A stretch of DNA of 64,000 nucleotides, from the NCBI GenBank assembly GCA_903910585.1, contig CAIWAH010000379.1, positions 1 through 64,000 on the forward strand, written 5' to 3'. Position 1 is the stretch's first letter; each line of letters opens with the position of its first letter. The translations under genes and the position numbers were made by a program. A model generated the notes under the pieces. The model was not told the origin of the DNA. It worked only from the letters and a program-made list of their open reading frames with translations, and did no database searches. The DNA comes from an uncultured Verrucomicrobiota bacterium (lineage in GTDB: Bacteria; Verrucomicrobiota; Verrucomicrobiia; Limisphaerales; UBA9464). This document shows, in pieces, positions 55,870 to 64,000 of this stretch.

Positions 55870-55902
55870 GGCCTGCTTACTTCTAAGCAGGCCTTTTTTT
55901 TT
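55870..55902 (+). terminator. Strong intrinsic terminator
   Basis: GGCCTGCTTA pairs perfectly with TAAGCAGGCC around a CTTC loop, followed by nine T residues. It ends the transcript of the alanine-rich gene. The next start codon is only a few bases beyond. Confidence 0.92.
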
Positions 55903-55906
55903 GGTG

Positions 55907-56599
55907 ATGGTTCTTCGACATCTGGTTTGGATATCCCTGCTGCCTTGGGTTGTCAGTTTGGCATTTGTTTCGGCGACCACGCTCGCGAGATTTCAGACTC
56001 TTGACGGGAGGTTTTTGGCGATGGCTGTGGCCGCGCTGATTGCATTGATCGGGTCACGGCTGTTTCCGCCATTTTGGACCGCCTACGTTGCCGGGCACGA
56101 GCTGACCCATGCGCTTTGGGCGCTGTTGTTTGGCAAACGGGTCAAGGCCATCAAAGTCCGAAAGTCAGGCGGGCATGTGGTGTTAAGCGGCACCAACTCC
56201 CTGATAACCCTTGCCCCCTACTTTTTCCCGTTTTACGCAGTCATCTGGCTGGGTTTCGCCACTGTCGCCAATCGTTGGAGAACATCGGTCGTTCCCTCTT
56301 GGTTGTTGGCGTCGGGTTTCGGGGCTGCCTACGCGATGCATGTCCTGATGACCGCAAAGGTCCTCCGGTTTCGCCAACCGGATATCGAGTCCGAGGGCTA
56401 CCTGTTCTCGGCGGTGGTGGTGGCCTTGGGCAATTTGGCGATGGCGTTGCTGTTGATACCCATTGCGGTAGGCACCGGGGATTTTGTGGAAATCGCGACG
56501 ATGGCGTGGGACCGGGCCGGTCAGTGCATTGACTGGGCGGTGGTGTTTGCCGGCCGGCTAGCGGAGTTGGCCGGTGCGCCTTTGGGTCACGGGAAATAG
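55907..56599 (+). CDS. M50-like membrane zinc metalloprotease
   Basis: A 230-residue multi-span membrane protein from ATG 55907 (a GTG at 55904 is also possible). The first metal-binding motif is clear, AGHELTHALWALLFG (His64, Glu65, His68), within a membrane helix, as in M50/S2P-like peptidases. It has about five membrane segments; the second Asp-containing motif of the classic family is not evident, so the subgroup is unclear. The start lies four bases after the T-run of the preceding terminator, so there is no room for a normal leader or Shine-Dalgarno. Its 3' end overlaps the opposing AraC gene by 42 bp. Confidence 0.7.
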   Translation: MVLRHLVWISLLPWVVSLAFVSATTLARFQTLDGRFLAMAVAALIALIGSRLFPPFWTAYVAGHELTHALWALLFGKRVKAIKVRKSGGHVVLSGTNSLITLAPYFFPFYAVIWLGFATVANRWRTSVVPSWLLASGFGAAYAMHVLMTAKVLRFRQPDIESEGYLFSAVVVALGNLAMALLLIPIAVGTGDFVEIATMAWDRAGQCIDWAVVFAGRLAELAGAPLGHGK

Positions 56600-57487
56600 G
56601 CCCGGGCAGCAGCCAAACTGCTGATGGAAGGCTTGGCTGAAATGGCTCAAGCTGCTGTAGCCGACTGCGAAGGCTGCCTCCGTGACGTTATGGGTGCCCT
56701 CGCGAAGCAGGTCGGCTGCGCGTTCCAAACGGAGCTGCCGAACGAACTGGGGAATGGTCTGGCCCCGTTCCTTTGAGAACATGCGGCTGAGATAAAACGG
56801 GCTGCACCCTACCTGCTGGGAGATTTGTTGGAGCGTCGGCGGATTGAGGAGGTCCCTCCGGAGCAACTCGACGACCTGAGTTACCCGATCGTGGGAAATC
56901 CGCTGATGGCGATGGCAAAAGAGCTCGTCTTCCGGCTCGGGGAGAAAAAAGAACTCTCCCAACAACTCCGTTGCCTTCGCGGTGAACCAGATGGCTTGGG
57001 CCGCCGCCAGCACGGGCGGCTGACGGAGGGAACCGACCAGGTCTCGCTGGCGGTTGTTAAGAAGTTCTGCCGGGGAAACTTCTGCCCGGGGATTGGCTTC
57101 CCCCCAAAGCCCCCGAACGACCGGGTGGAGGTTTTCTGTATCGGTTCCCAGATGGCGTTGGAGAAACTCCTTGGAGTATTCGACCGTGACGAACTGGTGG
57201 ACCGAGCCGCGGATTCGTTGTGCGAGAATTCCGTTACCGGGGCGGTAGAACGCCGCGGACCACGACTCAAGCCGTGTCTGTTGCCCTGCCGCCTCGATTG
57301 TTCCGGTTCCCGAGAGGTTCAGGCAAAGTTCCACGCTGTCCGGATGAAAGCTGAGTCCCCAGTCCACTTCCCGGTCTCCTGGCAGTTCGTGCCATTCGAA
57401 GCTCACACCGAGGCGGCGGAAGTCGCCAAACAGCTGTCGCCAAGTCGCTCCCATTCCGCGCCAAAGCGTTGCCTCCGCGAGGGGCAT
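56558..57487 (-). CDS. AraC-family transcriptional regulator
   Basis: A 309-residue regulator from ATG 57487. N-terminal cupin-like ligand domain (about 25-150; LCLNLSGTGTIEAAGQQ), then the double helix-turn-helix: PTLQQISQQVGCSPFYLSRM and the conserved second motif VTEAAFAVGYSSLSHFSQAF. AraC proteins usually activate nearby sugar or stress genes on binding a small ligand. The nearest downstream gene in the same direction is none; the M50-like gene converges on it with a 42-bp overlap. Target unknown. Confidence 0.88.
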   Translation of the reverse strand: MPLAEATLWRGMGATWRQLFGDFRRLGVSFEWHELPGDREVDWGLSFHPDSVELCLNLSGTGTIEAAGQQTRLESWSAAFYRPGNGILAQRIRGSVHQFVTVEYSKEFLQRHLGTDTENLHPVVRGLWGEANPRAEVSPAELLNNRQRDLVGSLRQPPVLAAAQAIWFTAKATELLGEFFFLPEPEDELFCHRHQRISHDRVTQVVELLRRDLLNPPTLQQISQQVGCSPFYLSRMFSKERGQTIPQFVRQLRLERAADLLREGTHNVTEAAFAVGYSSLSHFSQAFHQQFGCCPGLFPVTQRRTGQLR

Positions 57488-57613
57488 CGTGGGCAAGTTG
57501 AGTGAACTGGACTTCAACGGCGGAATTCTACGGGCTGACGGTGTCCCGGCAAATGGCTGAATCAGCCTAGGTTTTGGGATTGGCCGAGCTGCCGGAGCGG
57601 CTAGCGTCCCCCC

Positions 57614-58093
57614 GTGCGCACCGTCATTTATCCGGGGAGCTTCGATCCATTTACCAATGGGCATCTGGATGTGGTTCGCCGGGCGGCCCGGATTTTCGAC
57701 CACGTCGTGGTTGCCGTGGCGCGAAACGAGGCGAAACACCCGCTGTTCACCGTGGCTGAGCGCACGGAACTGGTGCGGACAGCCTGTGCGAGCCTGCCGA
57801 ATGTTGAAGCCGACAGCTTTGACAGCCTCCTGGTCAACTACGTGGTCCGGCGCGGAGCGTGCGCCGTGGTTCGCGGTCTGCGGGCAGTGAGCGATTTCGA
57901 ATTCGAGTTCCAACTCGCGCTCATGAACCGCCGTCTCAACGAACAGGTCGAGACCCTGTTCCTGACGCCGAAGGACACCTACACGTTCGTCAGCTCCCGG
58001 ATCGTGAAGGAGATCGCCCGGTTGGGCGGAGATGTCAGCCCGTTCGTTCCCGAGGAAGTCAAGGCGGCCCTGAAGTCCAAGCTCGGCGTTTAG
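57614..58093 (+). CDS. coaD: Pantetheine-phosphate adenylyltransferase (CoaD)
   Basis: A 159-residue enzyme from GTG 57614 with YPGSFDPFTNGHLDVVRRAA (the ATP-binding GSFDP-x4-H), RGLRAVSDFEFE and SSRIVKEIARLGGDVS. It catalyses the fourth step of coenzyme A biosynthesis, forming dephospho-CoA. Length and motifs are standard. The stop codon overlaps the end of the opposing DUF1552 gene by 4 bp. Confidence 0.96.
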   Translation: MRTVIYPGSFDPFTNGHLDVVRRAARIFDHVVVAVARNEAKHPLFTVAERTELVRTACASLPNVEADSFDSLLVNYVVRRGACAVVRGLRAVSDFEFEFQLALMNRRLNEQVETLFLTPKDTYTFVSSRIVKEIARLGGDVSPFVPEEVKAALKSKLGV

Positions 58094-59517
58094 CCTGCTG
58101 CCGGCAGGGGCTTCCCGGTGTAGGTCGGATCATTTAAGCCCGCCAATTCGCCCGTGCTGTCGGCAAAACGGTCGGTGCCGACACCCATGCGCCGCAGCAG
58201 CGCCACATGCAGGTTGGCCATCGGATGATCCTTCTCGTAGACGAGGTGGCGGCCGGGCGAAACGGTTCCGCCGCCGCGGCCCGCGAGGATCAGGGGCAAA
58301 TTGTGGGGACTGTGGGCGTTGCCGTCGCTCATGCCGGCGCCGAACAGCACCATCGAGTGGTCGAGCACCGTGCCTTCGCCTTCGCGATAACCGCGGAGCT
58401 TTTCGAGGAAGTAGGCCGCCTGCGCGCAATGCCAACGGTTGATTTTCTGGTAGCGTTGCTGCTTGTCGGCCTTGTTTTCGTGGTGGGAGTTTTCGTGGTG
58501 TGATCCGAGGCCGGGTTCGAGGAACGAAAAGTTCCGGCCGCTCACGGAATTGCCGAACATGAAGGTGCTGACGCGGGTGGCATCGCTCCAGAAGGCCAGC
58601 GCCATGATATCGAGCATCAGTCGAACCTGCTCCGAATGATTGTCCCGACGTTCACTGACCCGGGCCGGATCGCTGTAGAGGTCGACGGCCTTGCCGAGCC
58701 GTTCGATTTCCGCCCGCACCTCACGGTCTTCGGAATTCTCGGCCGATTTGCGCTTCCGGTCGAATTCGATCCGCCGCTCAACCGCCCGCACGCTTTCGAA
58801 ATACTCGTTGAGCTTCTGCCGGTCGGCATACCCCACCTTTGCCTGCAGGCGTTTGGCGTCTTCCGCGACCAGGTCCAAAACGCTCTGGTCATTGTCCAGC
58901 CCTCCGGCCCGGCTCGCCGAAGCGTGGGAGCGGAACAGGCGGTCGAACGCGAGCTTGGGGTTGATCTCCTTGGCCAGCGGACTGGTCGGGGACGCCCAGG
59001 AAATGTGGGCCCCGTAGAGCTGGGTGAAGCCGACATTCGTGTCCACCCCCGTGGACGGCGGCTCGATTCCCAGCTCCAGTGAAGCCAGCGGGGTCAGATT
59101 CCCCACATGCTTGGCCATCACCTGGTCCACGGAAGTGTTGCCGGAGCAGATGTTGCTGCCGGTGGTGCGCGTGATGGTGGTGCTGGTGAGCCAGCCGCCG
59201 GTTTTCACGTAGTGGCCGTCGCCGGTGTTGGTGGCGGCGTTCCACAGCTGTGTCAGCACCAGCAGGTCGTCCTTGAAGGGCGCCAGTGGCGACAGGGTGG
59301 GCGAAAGTTCGAAGTCCCGGCCGGTTCCCTTGGGAGTCCAGTCGCGCATCAGCGCCCCGTTGGCCATGTAGAGGGCCGCGAACCGCAATGGCTTTGAGCC
59401 CTTGTCTGATCCGGCCGCCAATGCCCGCAACGGAGTCATCGCGTCGAGCAAGGGCAACGCCATGCTGGCGCCGGCACCTTTGAGCAGTAAGCGACGGGAA
59501 ATCGGCGAGGTGAACAT
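58090..59517 (-). CDS. Exported DUF1552 domain protein
   Basis: A 475-residue protein from ATG 59517 with an N-terminal twin-arginine-like start (SRRLLLKGAGASMALPLLDA). The conserved blocks are FAALYMANGALMRDWTPKG, SVDQVMAKHVGNLTPLASLE, and the C-terminal HSMVLFGAGMSDGNAHSPHN with GGRGGGTVSPGRHL. DUF1552 proteins in Planctomycetes and Verrucomicrobia are usually paired with a DUF1592 cytochrome protein, but none is adjacent here. Function is unknown. Confidence 0.85.
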   Translation of the reverse strand: MFTSPISRRLLLKGAGASMALPLLDAMTPLRALAAGSDKGSKPLRFAALYMANGALMRDWTPKGTGRDFELSPTLSPLAPFKDDLLVLTQLWNAATNTGDGHYVKTGGWLTSTTITRTTGSNICSGNTSVDQVMAKHVGNLTPLASLELGIEPPSTGVDTNVGFTQLYGAHISWASPTSPLAKEINPKLAFDRLFRSHASASRAGGLDNDQSVLDLVAEDAKRLQAKVGYADRQKLNEYFESVRAVERRIEFDRKRKSAENSEDREVRAEIERLGKAVDLYSDPARVSERRDNHSEQVRLMLDIMALAFWSDATRVSTFMFGNSVSGRNFSFLEPGLGSHHENSHHENKADKQQRYQKINRWHCAQAAYFLEKLRGYREGEGTVLDHSMVLFGAGMSDGNAHSPHNLPLILAGRGGGTVSPGRHLVYEKDHPMANLHVALLRRMGVGTDRFADSTGELAGLNDPTYTGKPLPAAG

Positions 59518-59670
59518 AGGCAGGTTCTCTATACGCCTGCGCGGGGCTGCTGCAAGCGTGCCTGCACAGACGGGAAGACCGGAGCCGGATTCAGAATCAT
59601 TCGGTTTCGCCCGGTTCCTGATGCCTGGCCACAGTCGTAGAACTGCGGGGAAACAAACGAAGGAAGGGGG

Positions 59671-59746
59671 TGGGGTGGCCGACGGGACTCGAACCCGCAA
59701 CAACCAGAACCACAATCTGGGGATCTACCATTGATCTACGACCACC
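59671..59746 (-). tRNA. tRNA-His (anticodon GTG)
   Basis: On the minus strand the sequence folds as a complete tRNA of 76 nt with CCA encoded. The anticodon loop is TTGTGGT. The acceptor stem has the extra 5' G (G-1) paired with C73, the mark of tRNA-His. The T-loop GGTTCGAGTCC is standard. Confidence 0.95.
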
Positions 59747-59868
59747 AACCCGGTCGCGGACGCTAAGGATGCCCCCCGGGACCGTCAAGGGTCTCGCTTG
59801 CCCGATTCTGCGGCGGTTCCCGCGTTGCGCCTTGCGCCGGAGGGGCCATGCTTCCGCCCGATCAAGCC

Positions 59869-60831
59869 ATGAACACCTCCCGTCGCCGTTTCCTTGCGCA
59901 GACTTCCGCCTTGGGCGCCCTGCTGGCCGCCGGTTGCGCCTACCATCCCGACCGTTCCGGGGTGTTGGTCCGCACCCGCAGTTCGGCGAATCCCGGGCCG
60001 GAACCGGGCGAGGGCAAACCGTGGTTCGAAATCAGCCTGGCCGAGTGGTCGTATCATCGGGCGATCTTCGCGAAGAAGATGAGCCATCTCGACTTTCCGG
60101 TGGTTGCTCGCCGGGATCACGGTCTGGCGGCCATTGAACTGGTCAACCAGTTCTTCATGAAGCAGGCGCAGGACCGGAGCTTCCTGGCCGATTTCAAGCG
60201 GCGCTGCGATGGCGAAGGGGTTCGCGTGCTCCTCATCATGTGCGACGGGGAAGGCGCCCTTGGCGACCCCGATGCCGCCAAACGGCGCCAGGCGGTCGAG
60301 AACCATTTCAAGTGGGCCGACGCGGCCAAATACTTCGGCGGCCACAGCATCCGCGTGAATGCGGAGACGAACGGCGTCGGGACGTTTGAGGAGCAGCAGA
60401 AACGTGCGGCCGACGGGCTTGCCCAGCTCTCGGAATTCTGCGGTCAGCTGGGGCTCAACTGCATTGTGGAAAACCACGGCCACCTGAGTTCCAACGGCCA
60501 ATGGCTCTCCGGCGTGATGCGGATGGTGGGGCGGAAGAACTGCGGAATCCTGCCGGACTTTGGCAACTTCCAGATCAACCCGGGCGAATGGTATGACCGT
60601 TACAAAGGCGTGGCCGAAATGATGCCGTTCGCGAAAGCCGTGAGCGCCAAGGCGAATGACTTCGATGCTGCCGGCAACTGCGTGGAAACCGACTACGCGA
60701 GGATGCTTCCGATCGTCCGCGCTGCCGGTTACCGCGGCTGGCTCGGCATCGAGTATGAGGGCGAAAAGCTCGGCGAGCGCGAGGGTGTAGAGAAGACGCG
60801 CCTGCTGCTGGAGCGTTTCCGCCATGCCTGA
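59869..60831 (+). CDS. Sugar phosphate isomerase/epimerase-like exported lipoprotein
   Basis: A 320-residue TIM-barrel protein from ATG 59869. The N-terminus combines a Tat-like motif (SRRRFLAQTSALGALLAAGC) with a lipobox Cys, so it is likely folded before export and then lipidated. The barrel carries typical family strands (AAIELVNQFF, HSIRVNAETNG, NCIVENHGHL, ILPDFGNFQ, GWLGIEYEGE), giving the acidic and His metal ligands of AP-endonuclease-2-like isomerases. The sugar is unknown. It stands alone downstream of the tRNA. Confidence 0.85.
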   Translation: MNTSRRRFLAQTSALGALLAAGCAYHPDRSGVLVRTRSSANPGPEPGEGKPWFEISLAEWSYHRAIFAKKMSHLDFPVVARRDHGLAAIELVNQFFMKQAQDRSFLADFKRRCDGEGVRVLLIMCDGEGALGDPDAAKRRQAVENHFKWADAAKYFGGHSIRVNAETNGVGTFEEQQKRAADGLAQLSEFCGQLGLNCIVENHGHLSSNGQWLSGVMRMVGRKNCGILPDFGNFQINPGEWYDRYKGVAEMMPFAKAVSAKANDFDAAGNCVETDYARMLPIVRAAGYRGWLGIEYEGEKLGEREGVEKTRLLLERFRHA

Positions 60832-60902
60832 CCGCGATCGGTTCCACGACGCACTTGCCTGCCGCCGGTTCGGCGACGACTAGTGACGCGGTTCCCGTTG
60901 CC

Positions 60903-62318
60903 ATGACGACGCCGACATTGCTCATCGTTGATGACGAGAAGTCCACCCGCGAAGGCCTGCGCGCCGCGCTGGAGGACAAGTTCGACGTCTACTTGGCCGA
61001 GGATGCCGCGACGGCCTGGCAGCTGATCGAAAAGGAGCCGTTCGATGTCGTGCTGACCGACCTCCGCATGGCCGGAGAGGACGGTTTGCGGCTGATCAAG
61101 CGGATCAAATCGCTGGCCCGGCCGCCGGTGTGCATCCTGATGACCGCCTACGGTTCGGAGGAACTGGCGGTGCAGGCGCTCAAGGAAGGGGCGGACGACT
61201 ACATCTCGAAGGGCAAGCTCCAGATTGACGAGCTGGAGCTGCGCATCCAGCGCTCGCTCAAGAAGCAGACGCTCGAAGTGGAAAACCAGCAGCTGCACCA
61301 GCGGCTGGAAAAGAAGTTCGGTCTCGCAAACATCATCGGTGAATCGGGGATTATCCGGGACGTTTTTGAGCGCATCCAGGCGGTGGCGCCGATGCCGACC
61401 ACGGTGCTCATCACCGGCGAAAGCGGCACGGGCAAGGAACTGGTCGCGAAGGCCGTTCACCAGCTGAGTCCGCGGGCCAAGGCGCCGTTGGTGACGGTGC
61501 ATTGCGCGGCCCTGCCGGCGACGTTGCTGGAGGCGGAGCTGTTCGGCCATGAACGCGGGGCGTTCACCGGGGCGCACGAGCGTCGCGTGGGGCGGGTCGA
61601 GCAGGCGCAGGGCGGCTCGCTGTTCCTCGATGAGATTGGGGAGATCGACGCAACCACCCAGATCAAGCTGCTGCGGTTCCTCGGCGAAAGGACGTTTGAG
61701 CGGCTGGGCTCAAGCAAGACCCAGTCGGCCGATGTCCGCCTGATTGCGGCCACCAACAAGGACCTGCTGGCGCTGTCGCGGGAGGGTAAGTTCCGCGATG
61801 ATCTCTACTACCGCCTTTCCGTGGTTCCCATCCATCTGCCGCCGCTGCGGGACCGGGTAGGGGACATTCCGCTGTTGGCGAACTCCTTCCTGCGGGAGCT
61901 GTCCGGCGATTACGGCAAGTCCGTGCAGTCATTCAGCACCGAGGCGATGGAGCTGATGCTGCACTACCGTTGGCCCGGTAACGTCCGGGAGTTGCGCGCC
62001 GCCGTGGAGCACGCCCTGGTGCTGTGCCGCGGCGACCAGGTGGCGGCCCGCGACCTGCCGCCGGCGGTCCGGACACCGGTGATGGTGCCGGCGGAAGCGG
62101 TGACCCGGCAGGCGATTTCCACCGGAAAACTCACGATGAAGGAGGCCGAACGGCAGTTGCTCATCCATTCGTTGCAGGAAGCCCGCGGCAACCGGACGCT
62201 GGCGGCCCAAAAGCTGGGCATGAGCCGGCGCACGCTGCATCGGCGGCTGCACGAATTTGGCCTCGAGGAATTTTGGGGCGAGGCGGCGCTGCCGGCCGGG
62301 GATTCCCCTGCGTCGTGA
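60903..62318 (+). CDS. NtrC-type sigma-54-dependent response regulator
   Basis: A 471-residue regulator from ATG 60903: receiver domain with DDE (Asp10, Asp11) and phosphorylated Asp53 (VLTDLRM); AAA+ domain with GESGTGKELVAKAVH, the sigma-54 contact loop RGAFTGA and GGSLFLDEIGEID; and a Fis-type C-terminal helix-turn-helix (TLAAQKLGMSRRTLHRRLHE). It activates sigma-54 promoters on phosphorylation. No cognate kinase is adjacent. An upstream frame to 60855 is not needed. Confidence 0.95.
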   Translation: MTTPTLLIVDDEKSTREGLRAALEDKFDVYLAEDAATAWQLIEKEPFDVVLTDLRMAGEDGLRLIKRIKSLARPPVCILMTAYGSEELAVQALKEGADDYISKGKLQIDELELRIQRSLKKQTLEVENQQLHQRLEKKFGLANIIGESGIIRDVFERIQAVAPMPTTVLITGESGTGKELVAKAVHQLSPRAKAPLVTVHCAALPATLLEAELFGHERGAFTGAHERRVGRVEQAQGGSLFLDEIGEIDATTQIKLLRFLGERTFERLGSSKTQSADVRLIAATNKDLLALSREGKFRDDLYYRLSVVPIHLPPLRDRVGDIPLLANSFLRELSGDYGKSVQSFSTEAMELMLHYRWPGNVRELRAAVEHALVLCRGDQVAARDLPPAVRTPVMVPAEAVTRQAISTGKLTMKEAERQLLIHSLQEARGNRTLAAQKLGMSRRTLHRRLHEFGLEEFWGEAALPAGDSPAS

Positions 62319-62388
62319 CCGGTTGTTTGGTTGAACTGCGGCTTCTCATCGTGGTCGGTTCCTGCTCAGGTTCGCGGACACGATTTGC

Positions 62389-64000
62389 ATGAAGGCACCG
62401 CCGAGAGGGATACAGGAGTTCATCCACTTCATTGAGGAGGGGCGCGGCGCGGTGATGCTCCGCTGGTTTCTGGTGATTCTGTCAGTCGGCTTCGCGGCGG
62501 CGATCTACCAGATGACCGAATCGCGGAACTTCGTGGCGCCGGAGGCCATGGACACGGCCCAAGTCGCCCGCAACCTGGCCGAGGGACGGGGCTACACCAC
62601 GTCGTTCATCCGACCGCTGAGCGTCCACCTGATGCGGGAAAAAATGCGCGCATCCGGCGGCGATCCGCGCACGCTCCTGGAATTTGCCCATCCCGACCTT
62701 GAAAACCCGCCGGTTTACACGGCGCTGCTGGCCGGGGTCATGAAGGCCCTGCCGGCCCGCCACCGCGTGTCGTTGCCGGATGATGAATTCAACCGCCGGC
62801 CGTGGGCGGAGGTCGCCATCAGCGCGGTCAATCTCGGACTGTTCGGTCTTGCGGCGCTGCTGCTCTTCCGGCTGACCCGGACGCTGTTCAACTCCGGAAC
62901 GGCGTGGTTGGCCGCGCTGCTGTTCGTGGGAACCGAACTCATGTGGAAATTTGCCAACTCCGGCCTTTCGACACTGCTGCTGATGGTGCTGGTGCTGGTC
63001 GTTGTCCGCGTGTGGGTCGCCCACGATCGGGCGCGGTCAAGCGGTGAGCCTTCCGCAAACGGGCGCCGGCTGCTGTGGGCGGCGGTGCTCGGGCTGTCGC
63101 TGGGAGTCCTGGCGCTGTCCCGCTACTCGGCGGGTTGGCTGATCGTGCCGTTCCTCATCCTGTTGGGATTTGTCCGTGGGCGCGCCCATTGGCCGTCGCT
63201 GATCGCGGCGCTGCTGGCGTTCGGCCTCGTGGTGACGCCCTGGATGGGGCGGAACTACCGGCTCAGCGGCCTGCCGTTCGGCACCGCGACGTTTGCGCCG
63301 CTGACGGCCACGGAATCGTTTCCGCGCGATCGCCTCGAACGGTCCCAGAATCCGAACTTTCGCACGATGGACCGCCTCGAACCGGTCCGGAAAATCATCA
63401 CCAATGCCATCACGGTCATCGAGGACGAGGCGCCCCGCGTGGCCGGCAACTGGGCGGCGGCGTTCTTCCTCCTTTGCCTGCTGGTGCCGCAGTCGTCGCC
63501 GACCGTTTCGCGCCTCCGCTGGCTGCTGGCGGGCATGTTGCTGATCCTGCTCGTGGCCCAGGCCTCGGTCCGTTCGGCGGCTTGGGAACTTTCGCCGGTG
63601 GTGAATGGCGAGAATCTGCTGGTGATCCTCACCCCGCTGCTCCTGATGTTCTCCGCCGCGATGCTGGAATACGCGCTCGACCAGGTGAACTGGCCCGTGC
63701 TGATCCTGCGCAAACTGGTGACCGGCGCCCTGATCCTGTTCTTCTCCAGCCCGCTCCTGCTGTCGCTTCTTCCCCCCAAAAAATACACCGCGCAGGAACC
63801 CTTCTACCGCCCCAGCGTGATCCGGGCGCTCGCCGACTACAGTCCGCCCGGCACGCTGCTCATGAGCGACGCCCCCTGGGCAATGGCTTGGTATGGGCTG
63901 CGCGACTGCGTGTGGGTGACCCTCCGGGTGATGGACGAGGCCGACGCCAATCTCGCCAACCGACGTGAGGATTTTTACACCTTCACAGAGGGCCGGCGGC
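62389..64000 (+). CDS. Membrane glycosyltransferase (GT-C/ArnT-like), partial
   Basis: At least 537 residues from ATG 62389; the gene continues beyond the right edge. The first loop after membrane helix 1 has VAPEAMDTAQVARNLAEGRG, whose Asp resembles the catalytic Asp of polyprenyl-phosphate-sugar transferases (PMT/ArnT, family 39/83). About ten membrane helices are visible, with the non-membrane segment at residues about 300-330. It would move sugar from a lipid carrier onto a glycan or protein on the periplasmic side. The C-terminal domain is cut off, so the acceptor type cannot be judged. Confidence 0.75.
   Translation, partial: MKAPPRGIQEFIHFIEEGRGAVMLRWFLVILSVGFAAAIYQMTESRNFVAPEAMDTAQVARNLAEGRGYTTSFIRPLSVHLMREKMRASGGDPRTLLEFAHPDLENPPVYTALLAGVMKALPARHRVSLPDDEFNRRPWAEVAISAVNLGLFGLAALLLFRLTRTLFNSGTAWLAALLFVGTELMWKFANSGLSTLLLMVLVLVVVRVWVAHDRARSSGEPSANGRRLLWAAVLGLSLGVLALSRYSAGWLIVPFLILLGFVRGRAHWPSLIAALLAFGLVVTPWMGRNYRLSGLPFGTATFAPLTATESFPRDRLERSQNPNFRTMDRLEPVRKIITNAITVIEDEAPRVAGNWAAAFFLLCLLVPQSSPTVSRLRWLLAGMLLILLVAQASVRSAAWELSPVVNGENLLVILTPLLLMFSAAMLEYALDQVNWPVLILRKLVTGALILFFSSPLLLSLLPPKKYTAQEPFYRPSVIRALADYSPPGTLLMSDAPWAMAWYGLRDCVWVTLRVMDEADANLANRREDFYTFTEGRR

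Overview
The window is a high-GC chromosomal segment from a member of the Verrucomicrobiota, most like the Pedosphaera/Limisphaerales side of the phylum. This assignment is an inference from gene content. The markers are two PEP-CTERM-anchored exported proteins, an H-X9-DG pseudopilin-like protein, a GloVer-repeat beta-propeller, a large PVC-type cytochrome c dehydrogenase, a DUF1552 protein, a secreted DUF362 protein, a zinc-ribbon Ser/Thr kinase paired with an ECF sigma factor, and many intergenic palindromic repeats. No rRNA, CRISPR array, prophage or integrase was seen. One tRNA, tRNA-His, is present.

Layout. 1-1.1 kb: a TetR repressor and the start of a periplasmic adaptor lipoprotein, with three palindromic candidate operators. 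1.2-7.7 kb: LamG-like exported protein, DUF5069 protein, esterase, RusA-like resolvase, lipoprotein, a RAYT (REP-associated tyrosine transposase) with flanking REP hairpins, an SDR dehydrogenase and a pseudopilin-like protein. 7.8-10.9 kb: GloVer propeller. 11-15.7 kb: a duplicated kinase 5' end, a decayed RAYT, then the intact kinase translationally coupled to an ECF sigma gene. 15.8-17.2 kb: the site-2 protease RseP. 18-21 kb: cytochrome c dehydrogenase. 21.3-28.7 kb: two divergent ABC systems, one of them a tripartite exporter.

28.8-38.8 kb: exonuclease III, a PEP-CTERM protein, an HrpA-type helicase, a glycosyltransferase, a TfoX-like protein, a small exported protein, a TerB/DUF697-like protein and RsfS. 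38.9-47.5 kb: DUF362 protein, a multi-PAS histidine kinase, a 1,275-residue TIM-barrel/LamG/propeller protein and a membrane protein. 47.6-55.1 kb: small coiled-coil protein, PEP-CTERM protein, Ffh, RlmI, the phosphatidylethanolamine pair Psd-PssA, a LysE-family exporter and an Lpt-type permease. 55.2-64 kb: an alanine-rich exported protein with a strong terminator, an M50-like membrane protease, an AraC regulator, CoaD, a DUF1552 protein, tRNA-His, a sugar isomerase-like lipoprotein, an NtrC-type response regulator and a partial membrane glycosyltransferase.

The most unusual feature is how freely short palindromic repeats of at least six kinds sit between genes and, in three places, inside open reading frames. 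They are in frame within the HrpA helicase, the glycosyltransferase and the large TIM-barrel protein. The two RAYT loci (one apparently intact, one broken) sit next to different REP families. The kinase-ECF sigma-RseP cluster is a plausible signalling module. Housekeeping genes (ffh, rlmI, psd, pssA, coaD, rsfS, rseP, xth) show that this is core chromosome.
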